From assembly GCF_009730915.1 (NCBI RefSeq), contig NC_052484.1, positions 3,500,054 through 3,564,053 on the forward strand: a DNA stretch of 64,000 nucleotides, given 5' to 3'. Shown here piece after piece: positions 1-9,659 of the stretch. Within the stretch, counting starts at the first letter, position 1. Each line of letters opens with the position of its first letter. This DNA is from Dioscorea cayenensis subsp. rotundata. Its lineage: Eukaryota; Streptophyta; Magnoliopsida; Dioscoreales; Dioscoreaceae. The notes beneath the pieces are model-generated. The model saw nothing but the letters and a program-made list of their open reading frames with translations, ran no database searches and was not told the DNA's origin. A program made the position numbers and the translations under genes.

Positions 1-1130
1 ATCTTCTTAATGCCACATTATTATCTTCTTGATGAAGTTTTTGCACAATAACTTCAGATTGATGTTGTGGGACTTGATCAACTGGATCAGCAGGATGTGG
101 TTCTTCCATGATTGTCATTTCAATGTCTTCCAAATCTTGATGGTTGTCATGTGAAACAATCAATCTTTGATTAGTGTCCGGAGTTTCCTCATGATCTTCT
201 TCAAGACAAAAGTCTAGAGGTTGATCACTCCCACTAATCAAGTCATTGTCAACAAATTTGGCATTTCTTGATTCCACAATTCTAGTGCTATATGATGGAC
301 AATAAAGCCTGTAACCCTTGGATTTTTCGGCATAACCAATAAAATAACCGCTAACAGTCCTTGGGTCCAACTTTCTCTCATGTGGATTAAACACTCTTAT
401 TTCAGCTGAACAACCCCAAACACGCATATGTTGCAAACTCAGTTTCCAACTTTTGAACAATTCAAATGGGGTTTTAGAAACTGCCTAGGTCGGAACACAG
501 TTTAATATATACGTTGTTGTTTTAAGAGCCTCAATCCATATAGATCGAGGAAGTTTGGAGTTGCTAAGCATACTCCTAACCATAGCCATTAAAGTGCAGT
601 TTCTTCTTTCAGCTACACCATTTTGATCTGGTGAGCCAGGCATAGTATATTGGGCCACAATATCACGCTCTTCTAGAAACCTAGCGAATGGACCTGGTGC
701 ATGTCCATCCTCTATGTACCTACCATAATATTCTCCACCTCTATCTGATCTCACGATCTTTATTTGCTTACCGCATTGTTTCTCTACTTCAGCTTTAAAG
801 ATACATAAAGCGTGAATAATCATCAATGCAAGAGATGAAGTATCTCTGACCATATGAGTCCATCTCTGGACTACAAATATCTGTATGTATGATCTCTAAT
901 AAGCATGAACTCTTCCTAGCACCCTTCTTAGATTTGTTGGTTTACTTGTCCTTTATGCAATCCACACAAGTTTGAAAGTCGGTAAAATCAAGAGAATCAA
1001 GGATTCTATCGTTCACCAACTTCTCAATTCTCTTTATGGAGATGTGTCCAAATCTTCGGTGCCATAACATAGAATATTTATCATTTAAAACACTACGTTT
1101 AATACCAACATTTACTTGATCATGCAACAC
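1..1130 (-). pseudogene. copia integrase (GAG-pre-integrase, core, C-terminal region)
   Basis: At 942-1,130 the GAG-pre-integrase motif LWHRRFGHISIKRIEKL and CVDCIKDK are readable. The core follows with LEIIHTDICSPEMDSYGQ (about 880-925), KIVRSDRGGEYYGRYIED and MPGSPDQNGVAERRN (485-853). A TAG stop near 487 interrupts it. The same frame then continues to the window edge with MRVWGCSAEIRVFNPHERKL and YFIGYAEKSKGYRLYCP, typical of the integrase C-terminal part. A short deletion removes part of the core near 800-850. Confidence 0.85.
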
Positions 1131-1276
1131 ATTATAAGAAACATTACTTTATAAATAAATTTGAAAAAGACCACACAATGCACCATTCCTAACAAGAGAA
1201 GAATTATAAAACAAGCGAATATATATTTCATAAAACTTAAAGGAATATCCTAATGGTACAAGTTGTGAAACTGAAA

Positions 1277-1640
1277 TTAAATTTCAAGAAAAATAGGAAT
1301 ATAAAAGGTCTTTTCAAAATCTAAAACAAATCCTGAATCTAAAACTAATCTGCATGTCCCGACTGCCTCTACATGTGAACGAATCATATTCCCTGAATAA
1401 ATAAACTGTTCACTCTTCGTCGGTATCCTTCGACTTAAGAAGCCCTGCAAGGTATTAGAAATATGGATTGTAGTACCAGAATCAATCCACCAAGTGTTAT
1501 GACAAACATCAACCATATTAAATTCATAACAAACGAAAGAAATTTTAGTACCTTTCTTCTCAAGATGAATCTTGAGTTTTGGACAATCCTTCTTCATGTA
1601 CCCTTTCATCTTACAAAAGAAGCACTTGGACACCTTCTCG
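1277..1640 (-). pseudogene. copia zinc knuckle and protease fragment
   Basis: The frame starts with a CCHC-type knuckle, CFFCKMKGYMKKDCPK, in which the usual His ligand is Tyr. It is followed by WWIDSGTTIHISN, which carries the retropepsin Asp-Ser-Gly active site. This is the gag/protease boundary of the same relic. The frame ends after FEKTFYIPIFLEI, well short of a complete protease. The altered knuckle fits the decayed state of the element. Confidence 0.75.
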
Positions 1641-1681
1641 ATCTGAACAGATAATTTTTCTTTATCCTTTTTCAGGTTGGT

Positions 1682-2340
1682 TCATCCTCTCTTCTTACCT
1701 CGAGTAGCCATATGTGCACTTTTACTCTTTTCTAATAACAACCTTTCCTCCTCTTGAACACACATGGTCAAAAGATCATTAATAGACCATTTATCTTTAT
1801 GTGTGTTATATGAGATTTTGAAAGCGCTATACTGATGTGGAAGAGAGTGCAAGATAAAGTGCACAAGGTAAGCATCTAAAAAATCGATCTGCTCTAAAGC
1901 CTTAAGTTGAGCCGCTAAGTCTCTTATCCTTATAATATGCTCTCGCACACCTTTAACACTTGTGAGCTTCATGGATAATAATTTGGTCATGAGAGCGCTA
2001 GCAAGAGCCTTATCTAAAGATTTAAATTGATCATCAATTGCCTTCAACAAATCTCTTGCATTTGCATAATCTGGGATTGAACCACGGATACTAGCAGATA
2101 TACGTGTCTTAATGTACATCATGCTCAAGCTATTAGATCATTCCCACTGTTCATACAAGGCAATTGCACCCGGAGTGCTATTGTCTGTCAGCACAAGTGG
2201 TTCATCCTTATAGCATAGTCAAAATCCATGCATCCCAACTAGAGGAGAATCAACTCTTTCCAATCTTTATAATTATCACCCCTTAACACATGAACATGAC
2301 ATTTTTCATCAAAAGCATTTGATTGCATCGCTACAATAAG
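1682..2340 (-). pseudogene. copia gag (UBN2-type) fragment
   Basis: The best frame covers 1,682-2,128. It contains the copia gag landmarks ASIRGSIPDYANA, LLKAIDDQFKSLDKALAS, GVREHIIRIRDLAAQLKAL and NTHKDKWSINDLL, ending in HMATRG. The upstream part to about 2,340 continues the homology (LRGDNYKDWKE, GCMDFDYAIRM) but is broken by stops. In copia elements gag forms the particle that packages the RNA. Not functional here. Confidence 0.8.
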
Positions 2341-2400
2341 TAAAATAACATACATATCAATCTTTAATATTCAAGGCAATAAAACAAGTTGGTATGCTTA

Positions 2401-3138
2401 CCAATGCAAGTCATACCGAAAAAGAAAACATGAACCAATTTGTTATCACAATCTGCCTGTGGGCAGAGATATAAATACAAATAGATTCATAACTATCGAT
2501 AAAACTAATGGATAATTAAAATTCCTTAATACCTGTGGGTGACTTAAGAAATAAAAATTAATCATTATATCAAACATAATTAATCACAACTTACCACCTG
2601 ATAAAACTAATAAATAATTAAATTTACTTAATACCTGTGGGCGACTTAAGTAATAAAAATTATTCATTATTTTATCCTAATTAATTATAAGAAATATAAT
2701 AAAATCCCTATAGGGCAAAATTATTATACTAATTATAATCAACTACAATTTATGCCAATTAACCTAGATGTGATCCATCACACTCATAATGTCTAATTTA
2801 CAATTTTTTTTAAAATTAAAATCATGAACATTGTGGCTATTCCATAATTTAACAAAAAATTCATTCGATCACATGATATACTAGCCATATACATGAACAA
2901 ATTCAATGTTAATAATTAATTATATAAATTATAATTAATGCACTTAATGTATGAATAATTCATAGAAACAAACCCTCCAATTTAAATAATTAACTAAACA
3001 GGGTTTTACATGCAAAAAATACAATAAAGTAATGCAATTTTTGCAAAAACACCAATTAATCTATTTTATTTAAATTCATTCAAATAATGAATAAAATTTA
3101 AATAGAATAAAATAATAATAGAATTAGGGTTTTCTCTC
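2401..3138. other. AT-rich non-coding stretch, possible copia leader or LTR
   Basis: No gene is visible. Two roughly 105-bp direct repeats (about 2,500-2,595 and 2,605-2,690) share the phrase TTAATACCTGTGGG followed by GACTTAAG. The stretch lies directly upstream of the copia gag on the minus strand, so it may be the element's leader or LTR, but no TG...CA boundary or primer-binding site was found. Confidence 0.4.
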
Positions 3139-3420
3139 TTCTCCCATCATGGACAGCCGCCGCAGCCGGATCACTGCCGGCCGGCCGGCCCTGCGCGCGC
3201 CTAGGCCAGTGTACAGTTGACCAGCACCTGCGCTTGGCTGGCAAGGCCGCCTGCACGTGCCCAGGCTGCCTGCGCGCGCACATTTTCCTGCGCAGGCGGC
3301 CTGTGCGCAGCTAGGCCAACGCGCGTGCGGCCAGCCAACACAGCGCACGCGCGGGCAGGCTCTGCGCACGTGTGTCGCGAGCGTGGGCCTTTGTGTGTGA
3401 GGCCCATCTGCGGTCTGACA
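3139..3420. other. GC-rich, CpG-rich block with degenerate internal repeats
   Basis: About 280 bp of very GC-rich DNA sit in otherwise AT-rich sequence. It is built from degenerate repeats of CTGCGCGCGC, GGCCGCCTG and GGCCAGC-like words. Open frames exist on both strands, but their Ala/Arg/Pro/Cys-rich translations match nothing I know and look compositional. It may be part of the copia LTR or leader, or a CpG island-like relic. The 190 bp that follow (3,421-3,610) hold nothing I recognise. Confidence 0.35.
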
Positions 3421-3610
3421 AGCTTGTTTGCATACTTTGTCTCTAATGGGTTAAGTTTTGGGCCTGATACCCAATTCTTTTAAATCCTAAATTACCATAA
3501 TTTAATTTATTATAAAACATGCGTAAACATCATGGGATTTATTCATACAAACATTACTTCATGCATGTTATTTCTAAAAAACACATATATGTCTAAATAT
3601 AATCATGATA

Positions 3611-3618
3611 GGCAGAGG
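3611..3618. repeat. hAT target-site duplication, left copy
   Basis: GGCAGAGG directly precedes the left inverted repeat and is identical to the copy at 12,028-12,035. An 8-bp duplication is the hAT signature. Confidence 0.95.
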
Positions 3619-3636
3619 TAGAGGTGGGCACGGGCC
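3619..3636 (+). repeat. hAT terminal inverted repeat, left
   Basis: TAGAGGTGGGCACGGGCC; its exact reverse complement is at 12,010-12,027. The TAGnGnTGGGCA start is shared with the small hAT MITE at 33,068. Confidence 0.95.
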
Positions 3637-3899
3637 GTCCGGCAACCCGGCCCGGCCCGTGCCCGGCCCGGAACCGCCCGCGGGTCATTGACCCAGGCGG
3701 GCGGTTCGATGATCCCATGTCGGCCCGTCATGTAGAGCGGGCGGTTACGGGTGAGCTCTTCCAACCCGTGGCCCGGCGGGTTGGCCCGCCGGTCCAACCG
3801 CCGGGCCCGGCCCTAACTAAAACCGGGTTGCAACCCGGTTCCCAACCCGCCGGGTCAACTCGGCGGGTTGGGCCCGTTGAAGCCCAGCTGGGCTTCAAC
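3637..3899. repeat. hAT left GC-rich subterminal repeat block
   Basis: Dense short words such as CCCGGCCCG, GGCGGGTTGG and ACCCGCCGGG occur on both strands. hAT transposases bind clustered subterminal motifs, so this is the likely binding region. The matching right-end block is split by the LTR insertion (8,912-9,068 and 11,970-12,009). Open frames here are compositional. Confidence 0.75.
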
Positions 3900-3932
3900 G
3901 GCTATGAATTCTTTTTGAATTCATAGCCGTTG
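3876..3932. repeat. Two overlapping perfect palindromes
   Basis: Bases 3,876-3,899 form a 24-bp perfect palindrome centred on CAGCTG. Bases 3,896-3,911 and 3,917-3,932 form a 16-bp inverted repeat around a five-T loop, with EcoRI-like GAATTC at the inner ends. The two share CAAC, so their hairpins are mutually exclusive. They lie where the GC-rich left end of the hAT element meets its AT-rich interior. Confidence 0.85.
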
Positions 3933-4004
3933 GCTATTTTATTTTATTTTATTTTTTTTTAAATTTCAAATTTCAAATTTTCAGAAATTTTTTTTTTAAA
4001 AAAA

Positions 4005-4140
4005 TTCTTATAAATTTCTATATATACCCCCACCCCACTATTATTTACTTTTTACCAATTATTACTCTTTCCCAACTCTCTACTCTCATGCTCTCTTAAT
4101 CTCCTACTTTCATTCTCTCTTAATCTCACTCTCTCAAGGC
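4005..4140 (+). promoter_or_regulatory. Candidate promoter and leader of the hAT transposase
   Basis: TATA-like sequences (TATAAATT near 4,009 and TATATATA at 4,019-4,026) are followed by a CT-rich stretch with repeated TCTCTTAATCTC, like plant 5' leaders. This lies upstream of the transposase start at 6,331, with the repeat array as a probable leader intron. No direct evidence for transcription. Confidence 0.4.
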
Positions 4141-4369
4141 ATATTATTTGGATTCTTGCAGTTTAATTATTTCAAGTCAACATTATCAAGGCTTAATATT
4201 ACAAGTTGGAATCTTGGAGACTTGGAGTGGTTCAACTTTGGTTTTTCTCTTAATTTTTAAGATTTCGGAAGTTCCCAATTAACAAGGTTGATGATGATTT
4301 ATTTATTTTTATGTTTAGTTATAGTTTCCTAGGCTTGTCTTAATTTAATCATGCAAGTATTAGTTGTAT

Positions 4370-6300
4370 TCTTTATATGTTTATTTTAATTATTAGTTTA
4401 GACTTGTGGACATACAAAAAATGCATGAAATTATTATTTGTAGTTTTGGACCTTTGGTTGATTTTTTTTATAAATATTTGGACGAAATTATTATTGTAGA
4501 CATGAATAAAAGTTATTGTTGAAATTGTTGATATTTATTTTAATTATTATTTTAGACTTGTGGACATATAAGAAATGCATGAAATTATTATTTGTAGTTT
4601 CCATAGAGTTGTTTTTTTAAATAATTGTATGAATTTATTTTTGTAGACTTGAACAAAATTATTACTTATATTCTTCATATTTATTTTTATTATTAGAATG
4701 GATATGTGGTTTTTTTAAAAAAATACATGAAATTAATATTTCTAGTTTTTGTAAACTTGGTTTTCTTTAATATTTGCATGAAATTATTTTTTTGTAGAAT
4801 TGAATGATTTTTGCATTTATGATATTAATTTTTTTATTATTAGTTTAGAGTTGTGGTTTTTTTAAAAAAATGCATGAATGTATTTTTTTATGGACTTGTA
4901 TGAAAATTATTTTTTTAACTTGTGGGAGTTTTAAAAAAAGTAGACTTGGTTTTCTTTAATATTTGCATGAAATTATTTTTTTGTGAATGAATTTTTGCAT
5001 TTATGATATTAATTTTTATATTATTAGTTTAGAGTTTTGTTTTTTTAAAAAAATGCATGAATGTATTTTTTTATGGATTTGTATGAAATTATTTTTTTAA
5101 CTTGTGGGAGTTTTAAAAAAAGTACATGAAATTAATAATTCTAATTTTTTTTGTAGACTTGGTTTTTCTTTAATATTTGCATGAAATTATTTTTTTGTGA
5201 ATGAATGCATTTATGATATTAATTTTTTTATTATTAGTTTAGAGTTGTGGTTTTTTTTAAAAAAATGCATGAATGTATTGTTTATGAACTTGTATGAAAT
5301 TATTTTTAAATTGTGGGAGTTTTAAAAAAAGTAGACTTGGTTTTTTTAATATTTGCATGAAATTATTTTTTTGTGAATGATTTTTGCATTTATGATATTA
5401 ATTTTTTTATTATTAGTTTAGAGTTGTGGTTTTTGAAAAAAATGCATGAATGTATTTTTTTATGGATTTGTATGAAATTATTTTTTTAACTTGTGGTTTT
5501 TTTAAAAAATACATGAAATTAATATTTCTAGTTTTTTTGTAGACTTGGTTTTCTTTTAATATTTGCATGAAATTATTTTTTTGTAGAATTGAATGATTTT
5601 TTTGCATTTATGATATTAATTTTTTTATTATTAGTTTAGAGTTGTGGTTTTTTTAAAAAAATGCATGAATGTATTTTTTTATGGACTTGTATGAAATTAT
5701 TTTTTTAACTTGTGGGAGTTTTAAAAAAAGTAGACTTGGTTTTTCTTTAATATTTGCATGAAATTATTTTTTTGTGAATGAATTGCATTTATGATATTAA
5801 TTTTTATATTATTAGTTTAGAGTTTTGGTTTTTGAAAAATGCATGAATGTATTTTTTTATGGATTTGTATGAAAATTATTTTTTTAACTTGTGGGAGTTT
5901 TAAAAAGTACATGAAAATTAATAATTTTTAATTTTTTTGTAGACTTGGTTTTCTTTAATATTTGCATGAAATTATTTTTTTGTGAATGAATTTGCATTTA
6001 TGATATTTATTTTTATTATTAGTTTAGAGTTGTTATTTTTAACTTGTGTATGCATTTTTTTAATATTTGCATGAAATTATTTTTGTAGACTTGAATGAAA
6101 TTATTTGTAGTATTCTTAGATATTTAATTTCATTATTAGTTTTTAGACTTGTGTATGCATTTTTTTAATATTTGCATAAAAATTATTTTTTTGTAGACTT
6201 GAATGAAATTATTTGTAATATTGTTAGATATTTAATTCAATTATTAGTTTTTAGACTGTAAATACTTGTTAGATATTATTTGTTGTAAACTTGAATGAAA
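4370..6300 (+). repeat. Alternating short/long tandem repeat array in the hAT leader
   Basis: The phrase GTTTAGAG recurs with ends at 4,850, 5,034, 5,244, 5,423, 5,641, 5,822 and 6,029. The spacings are 184, 210, 179, 218, 181 and 207, a regular alternation of short and long units giving a two-unit period of about 390-397 bp. Long units carry an extra piece containing TACATGAAATTAATA before TAGACTTGG, which short units lack. More diverged units extend to about 4,370 on the left and 6,300 on the right. Open frames here (for example 5,413-5,607) are compositional. Confidence 0.85.
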
Positions 6301-6330
6301 TTAGTTGTTGTATTCCTAGATATTAAAAAC

Positions 6331-8575
6331 ATGGCTTCACGGGGTGGATCCTCTTGAGGAAAAAAAGCGTTGTTGGATCGGCTTCACTCCCACACCACCT
6401 ACTCAAGAAAGCAATCCATTTCAAGATTTTTGAGAGCCCAATAGAACAATCGGCACCGGTTGATGTACCCTCACAAACCGGACAAGCAACCAACTCCACG
6501 AAATTACCCTCAAATCTAACATTTTTTTAAAACTTATTTTTACAAAAATTGTATAATAATGATGGCATTGTAACACATGGTAAATATAACTATTGTGGTT
6601 CCGAATTTAAACATTGTAAGGGTGGAGGGTATGGCACATTCAACAGACACTTGGAGAAGAAGCACCCGGACAAGCTTGGGCATGCCCGATCACAGTCACA
6701 AATTCGATTCACTGTGGATGAATGTACAGGTTCTCGATCATCTCTATTTACATTTTCGCAAGCAAAATACAGGGATAAAATTTCGGAGACAATTTCCGTC
6801 GAGCGCTTGCCGTTCAACTTCGCTGAACGGTGTCAAGTTCAAGAATGCATCAATGACACACTACAACCGGCATGCAAGAAGGTTTCACGAAGGACAATTC
6901 AAAGAACAATATTCAAACAATACAAGTTTGGTAGAGAACAACTTTGTGAGTATTTTTCGTACTTTTCAACTCTTCGATTTTTTTATGTTCCGATGTTTGG
7001 ACCGATGTTTTTTTCATGAAAAATTCTTTTTATGGGTATTACGGCACATTGGGTTGATGACAAGTGGAACATCCAAGAGCGTGTTCTCGCTTTTTAGAGT
7101 GCATTCAACGAGTCTCATAGTACCGATAATATTTATAGACTTATGCGTGGAGTTATCGAAGAATTTGGTTTAATATTTAAAATTTTTTCGATTTCTTTTG
7201 ATAATGCCTCCGCTAATACGGCCTCAATTACACCTCTAGAAGATTTTTTGAGGCCTTCATGTGGTGGCAAATATTTTCATATAAGATGTGTTTGTCATGT
7301 TTTAAACTTATGTGTGCAAAATGGTTTGTAAGAGCTTAAAGAATTTGTACTCCCCGTTAGGGAGGTCGTAGCTTATATGGGAAAAAGCATGACCCTCATG
7401 AAACAATGGGCTCGCTATTGTAAAGCACATAACATGAGGGTCAAAAAATTCCCTAAAGATGTCAAAACAAGATGGAACTCAACTTATCGGCTTCTTAGTG
7501 CAACATTTCCCTATAGGACATTGTTGACTAAGTTTGTTAATGATTCCTTAGTTGGTTTTTCTTTATATGAGTATAAGCGGGTAATTATCACTCGTATTAT
7601 TGATTTGCTTGTGGTTTTTTTAAAACATGTACTAATTTGTTTTTCCCAAGTTTATTTTTCCTACTTCCCATTTATTTCTATATGGTGTCTGTTGACGTGG
7701 GTCGAACAATTTTTGGAAGTTTAGATTAGATCTACATTTGTTTTGTGCGTTAATCACTATGAAAAATGAAATGGTTGTCTTATTATAAAAAAATATACCT
7801 CCAATTGCTTTTAGTTGCATTTGTTCTTGATCCAAGGCAAAAAGCTAGAAGGTTTACAGCGAATATTTGGGACGCATATTACAAATTCTTAGGATTCAAT
7901 GGAGGACAAGATTCCCAACCGGTTCCCATGAGCTTGCCCATGAGCGACGTGGATACTCAAGAATCTGAACTGGACTCCGACAGCATTGTGGATGTCAATG
8001 AAATTATTGTTGATACTAGGAGTCAACTTGTTGAATTATATGATAGCTATTGTATTAGATATAGTCATATAGTTCCACAGGTTGTACAGGAGGCAGTAGG
8101 ACAATCTAGCAGTGGTGGAGGAGAATCATTCCGGCAGAGGCAAGCAAAGAAGAAACCAAGGGGATCACAATATACAGAGCTCGACTTGTACTTAAACACA
8201 ACTTTCCGGTTCTCAGAAGAAATCAACACAGACATGACTTTCAACGTCCTCAACTGGTGGCAAGGTAATGAAAATCCGTACCCCATTCTTTCACTAATGG
8301 TAAAGGATATTTTTGCATGTCCTATGTCTACAGTAGCTTGCGAGCAGACTTTTAGCGCAGGTGGAAACATGTTGGATTCGACACGTTCGCAATTGACCCC
8401 ACAAAATATTGAAATTCAAGTTTGCACGGATGACTGGAAACGTGCTCAAGTTCGGCAACAAGAAGCAGAAGAAGGAAGTCCAGATGCTAGTGATTTCTTC
8501 TACACAGATAACATGATGAGCACACCTGGCTCGACAGTCATTGAGTCCGACCAAGACCTAGATGGTACCGATTAA
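6331..8575 (+). pseudogene. hAT transposase (BED finger, RNase H-like core, hATC dimerisation domain), broken
   Basis: The likely start is ATG at 6,331 (MASRGGSS, then a stop). A BED zinc finger follows near 6,580-6,680 (YCGSEF...GGGYGTFNRHLEKKHP), with the first Cys of its Cys pair replaced by Asn. The catalytic core is readable as ITAHWVDDKWNIQERVLAF, ISFDNASANT and VKTRWNSTYRLL between 7,035 and 7,490. The last 269 residues (7,766-8,575) carry LVAFVLDPRQKA and the hATC domain: FNVLNWWQGNENPYPILSLM, MSTVACEQTFSAGGN and RSQLTPQNIE. In-frame stops near 7,096 and 7,329 and small shifts show it is dead. Some gaps may be introns. Confidence 0.88.
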
Positions 8576-8911
8576 GTAAGTGGGTGACCGATTATAATGT
8601 GTAATAGAACTACGTGGGCTTTGATTCCTCTTACACCCAGGAGGATACGTAGGCAACTTAATTCGGCATGTAAACGAATTAAGTCCAAGCCATTTATTTC
8701 CAAATTTAGTGTAATTTCAATTTTTAGTGAAATTTAGTGTAATACGTGAGACATCTCCTATTACTTGGAAACTTGTGGTCTTCATTTTTGGCGTCTTAAT
8801 TAATTCATTTTTTTCTATGAAATTTTCTGAATTTTTTCTTGAATTTTCACAAATTTTCTCATTTTTTTGAATTTTTTCTGAATTTTCTGTAATTTTTTTA
8901 AATTTTTTTTT
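8576..8911. other. hAT 3' non-coding region
   Basis: This runs from the transposase stop to the right subterminal block. It is AT-rich and ends in a poly-T-rich stretch with repeated GAATTTTTTCTGAATTTTC. No gene is seen. Confidence 0.6.
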
Positions 8912-9068
8912 GAGGTGGGCCACGACCCGGCCCGCCGGGCCCAAGTTGCGGGCCGACCCCGGGCCAACTTGGGAGCCAGGCCGATTCTGGGCCCGGCTTC
9001 ATGTGACCCGGACCCGTCTTGTTCTAGACCCAGCCGGGCCGGGTCCGGGTCAGTGGGCCGGTGAACCG
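8912..9068. repeat. hAT right GC-rich subterminal block, outer part interrupted
   Basis: It starts GAGGTGGGCCACGACCCGG and continues with CCCGGCCCG-like words. The block is cut at 9,068 by the nested LTR element and resumes at 11,970 after the second LTR, reaching the right inverted repeat. Confidence 0.75.
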
Positions 9069-9631
9069 TGTCACGCCCTGGCACGATGGGAACCGGTACG
9101 GCGCGCCAAGGAGCGTGACATTGTGTCATGACCGAGAGGGAAGAGAGGTTCTTTTCCTAACTTAGAAAATTTCCTAAGTATAATATCATGTAAACTTAAG
9201 AGTCTTAGTAGAGTCTTCTAGATAAATCTAGAAGTATGAAGAGATGTCCTTGTATGTGTAGGATAATCTAGAGTCTTCTCCATCATCCTAGAAAAGAGAA
9301 GGAAACTTCTAGGAAGGAGGGAGAAAACCTAGATATTTCTTGGAAATATATAGAGTAATATAGAATACTCTAGAAGGATGATATGGGCCGTTGGATCAAA
9401 TAGATCTCGGCCGTCCATTAGGGCACCCTTGGCCTATAAATAGCCAAAGGGACTTCATTTGTAACTAACTAAGTTTCCAAGCAATTCAAGAGTTCATTCC
9501 CACAACACTTGTTCAATTTTAGCCACCAAAGGTTAACTTTCTTGCCGAGGAATCAAAAGGGCTGACTTGATCAAGCTCAAGTGATCAAGTGCCGCACGGA
9601 GTGATCGGGAGAGAAGTCCGAGTCCGTGACA
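9069..9631 (+). repeat. 5' LTR of the gag-only element
   Basis: 563 bp, TGTCACG...CGTGACA. A TATAAATA box lies at 9,435-9,442. A perfect 20-bp palindrome at 9,215-9,234 and several CTAGA words lie upstream in U3. Confidence 0.95.
9435..9442 (+). promoter_or_regulatory. TATA box in the 5' LTR
   Basis: TATAAATA in the context GGCCTATAAATAGCC, about 197 bp before the LTR end. It would place the transcription start near 9,470 and define U3/R. The same box is at 11,773-11,780 in the 3' LTR. Confidence 0.7.
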
Positions 9632-9634
9632 AAG

Positions 9635-9646
9635 TGGTATCAGAGC
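9635..9646 (+). other. Primer-binding site, initiator-Met tRNA type
   Basis: TGGTATCAGAGC lies three bases after the 5' LTR, the usual plant LTR-retrotransposon priming site. Confidence 0.9.
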
Positions 9647-9659
9647 TTTGGTTCAAGCC

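Larger units (their letters stand above)
1..2400 (-). mobile_element. Ty1/copia retrotransposon relic, minus strand, truncated by window edge
   Basis: Reading the minus strand from about 2,340 down to 1 gives the copia order gag, zinc knuckle, protease, GAG-pre-integrase, integrase core and integrase C-terminal region. Reverse transcriptase and RNase H would lie left of the window. Several in-frame stops and small deletions make it non-functional. I could not find its LTR or primer-binding site, so the right limit is approximate; the AT-rich DNA to 3,610 may be its leader or LTR. Family assignment rests on domain order and motifs that are visible in translation. Confidence 0.85.

Noticed and set aside
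3124..3483. Overlapping Ala/Arg/Cys-rich open frames on both strands
   Set aside because: They coincide with the GC-rich block; with few AT-rich stop codons such frames arise by chance, and no motif or codon pattern supports a protein.
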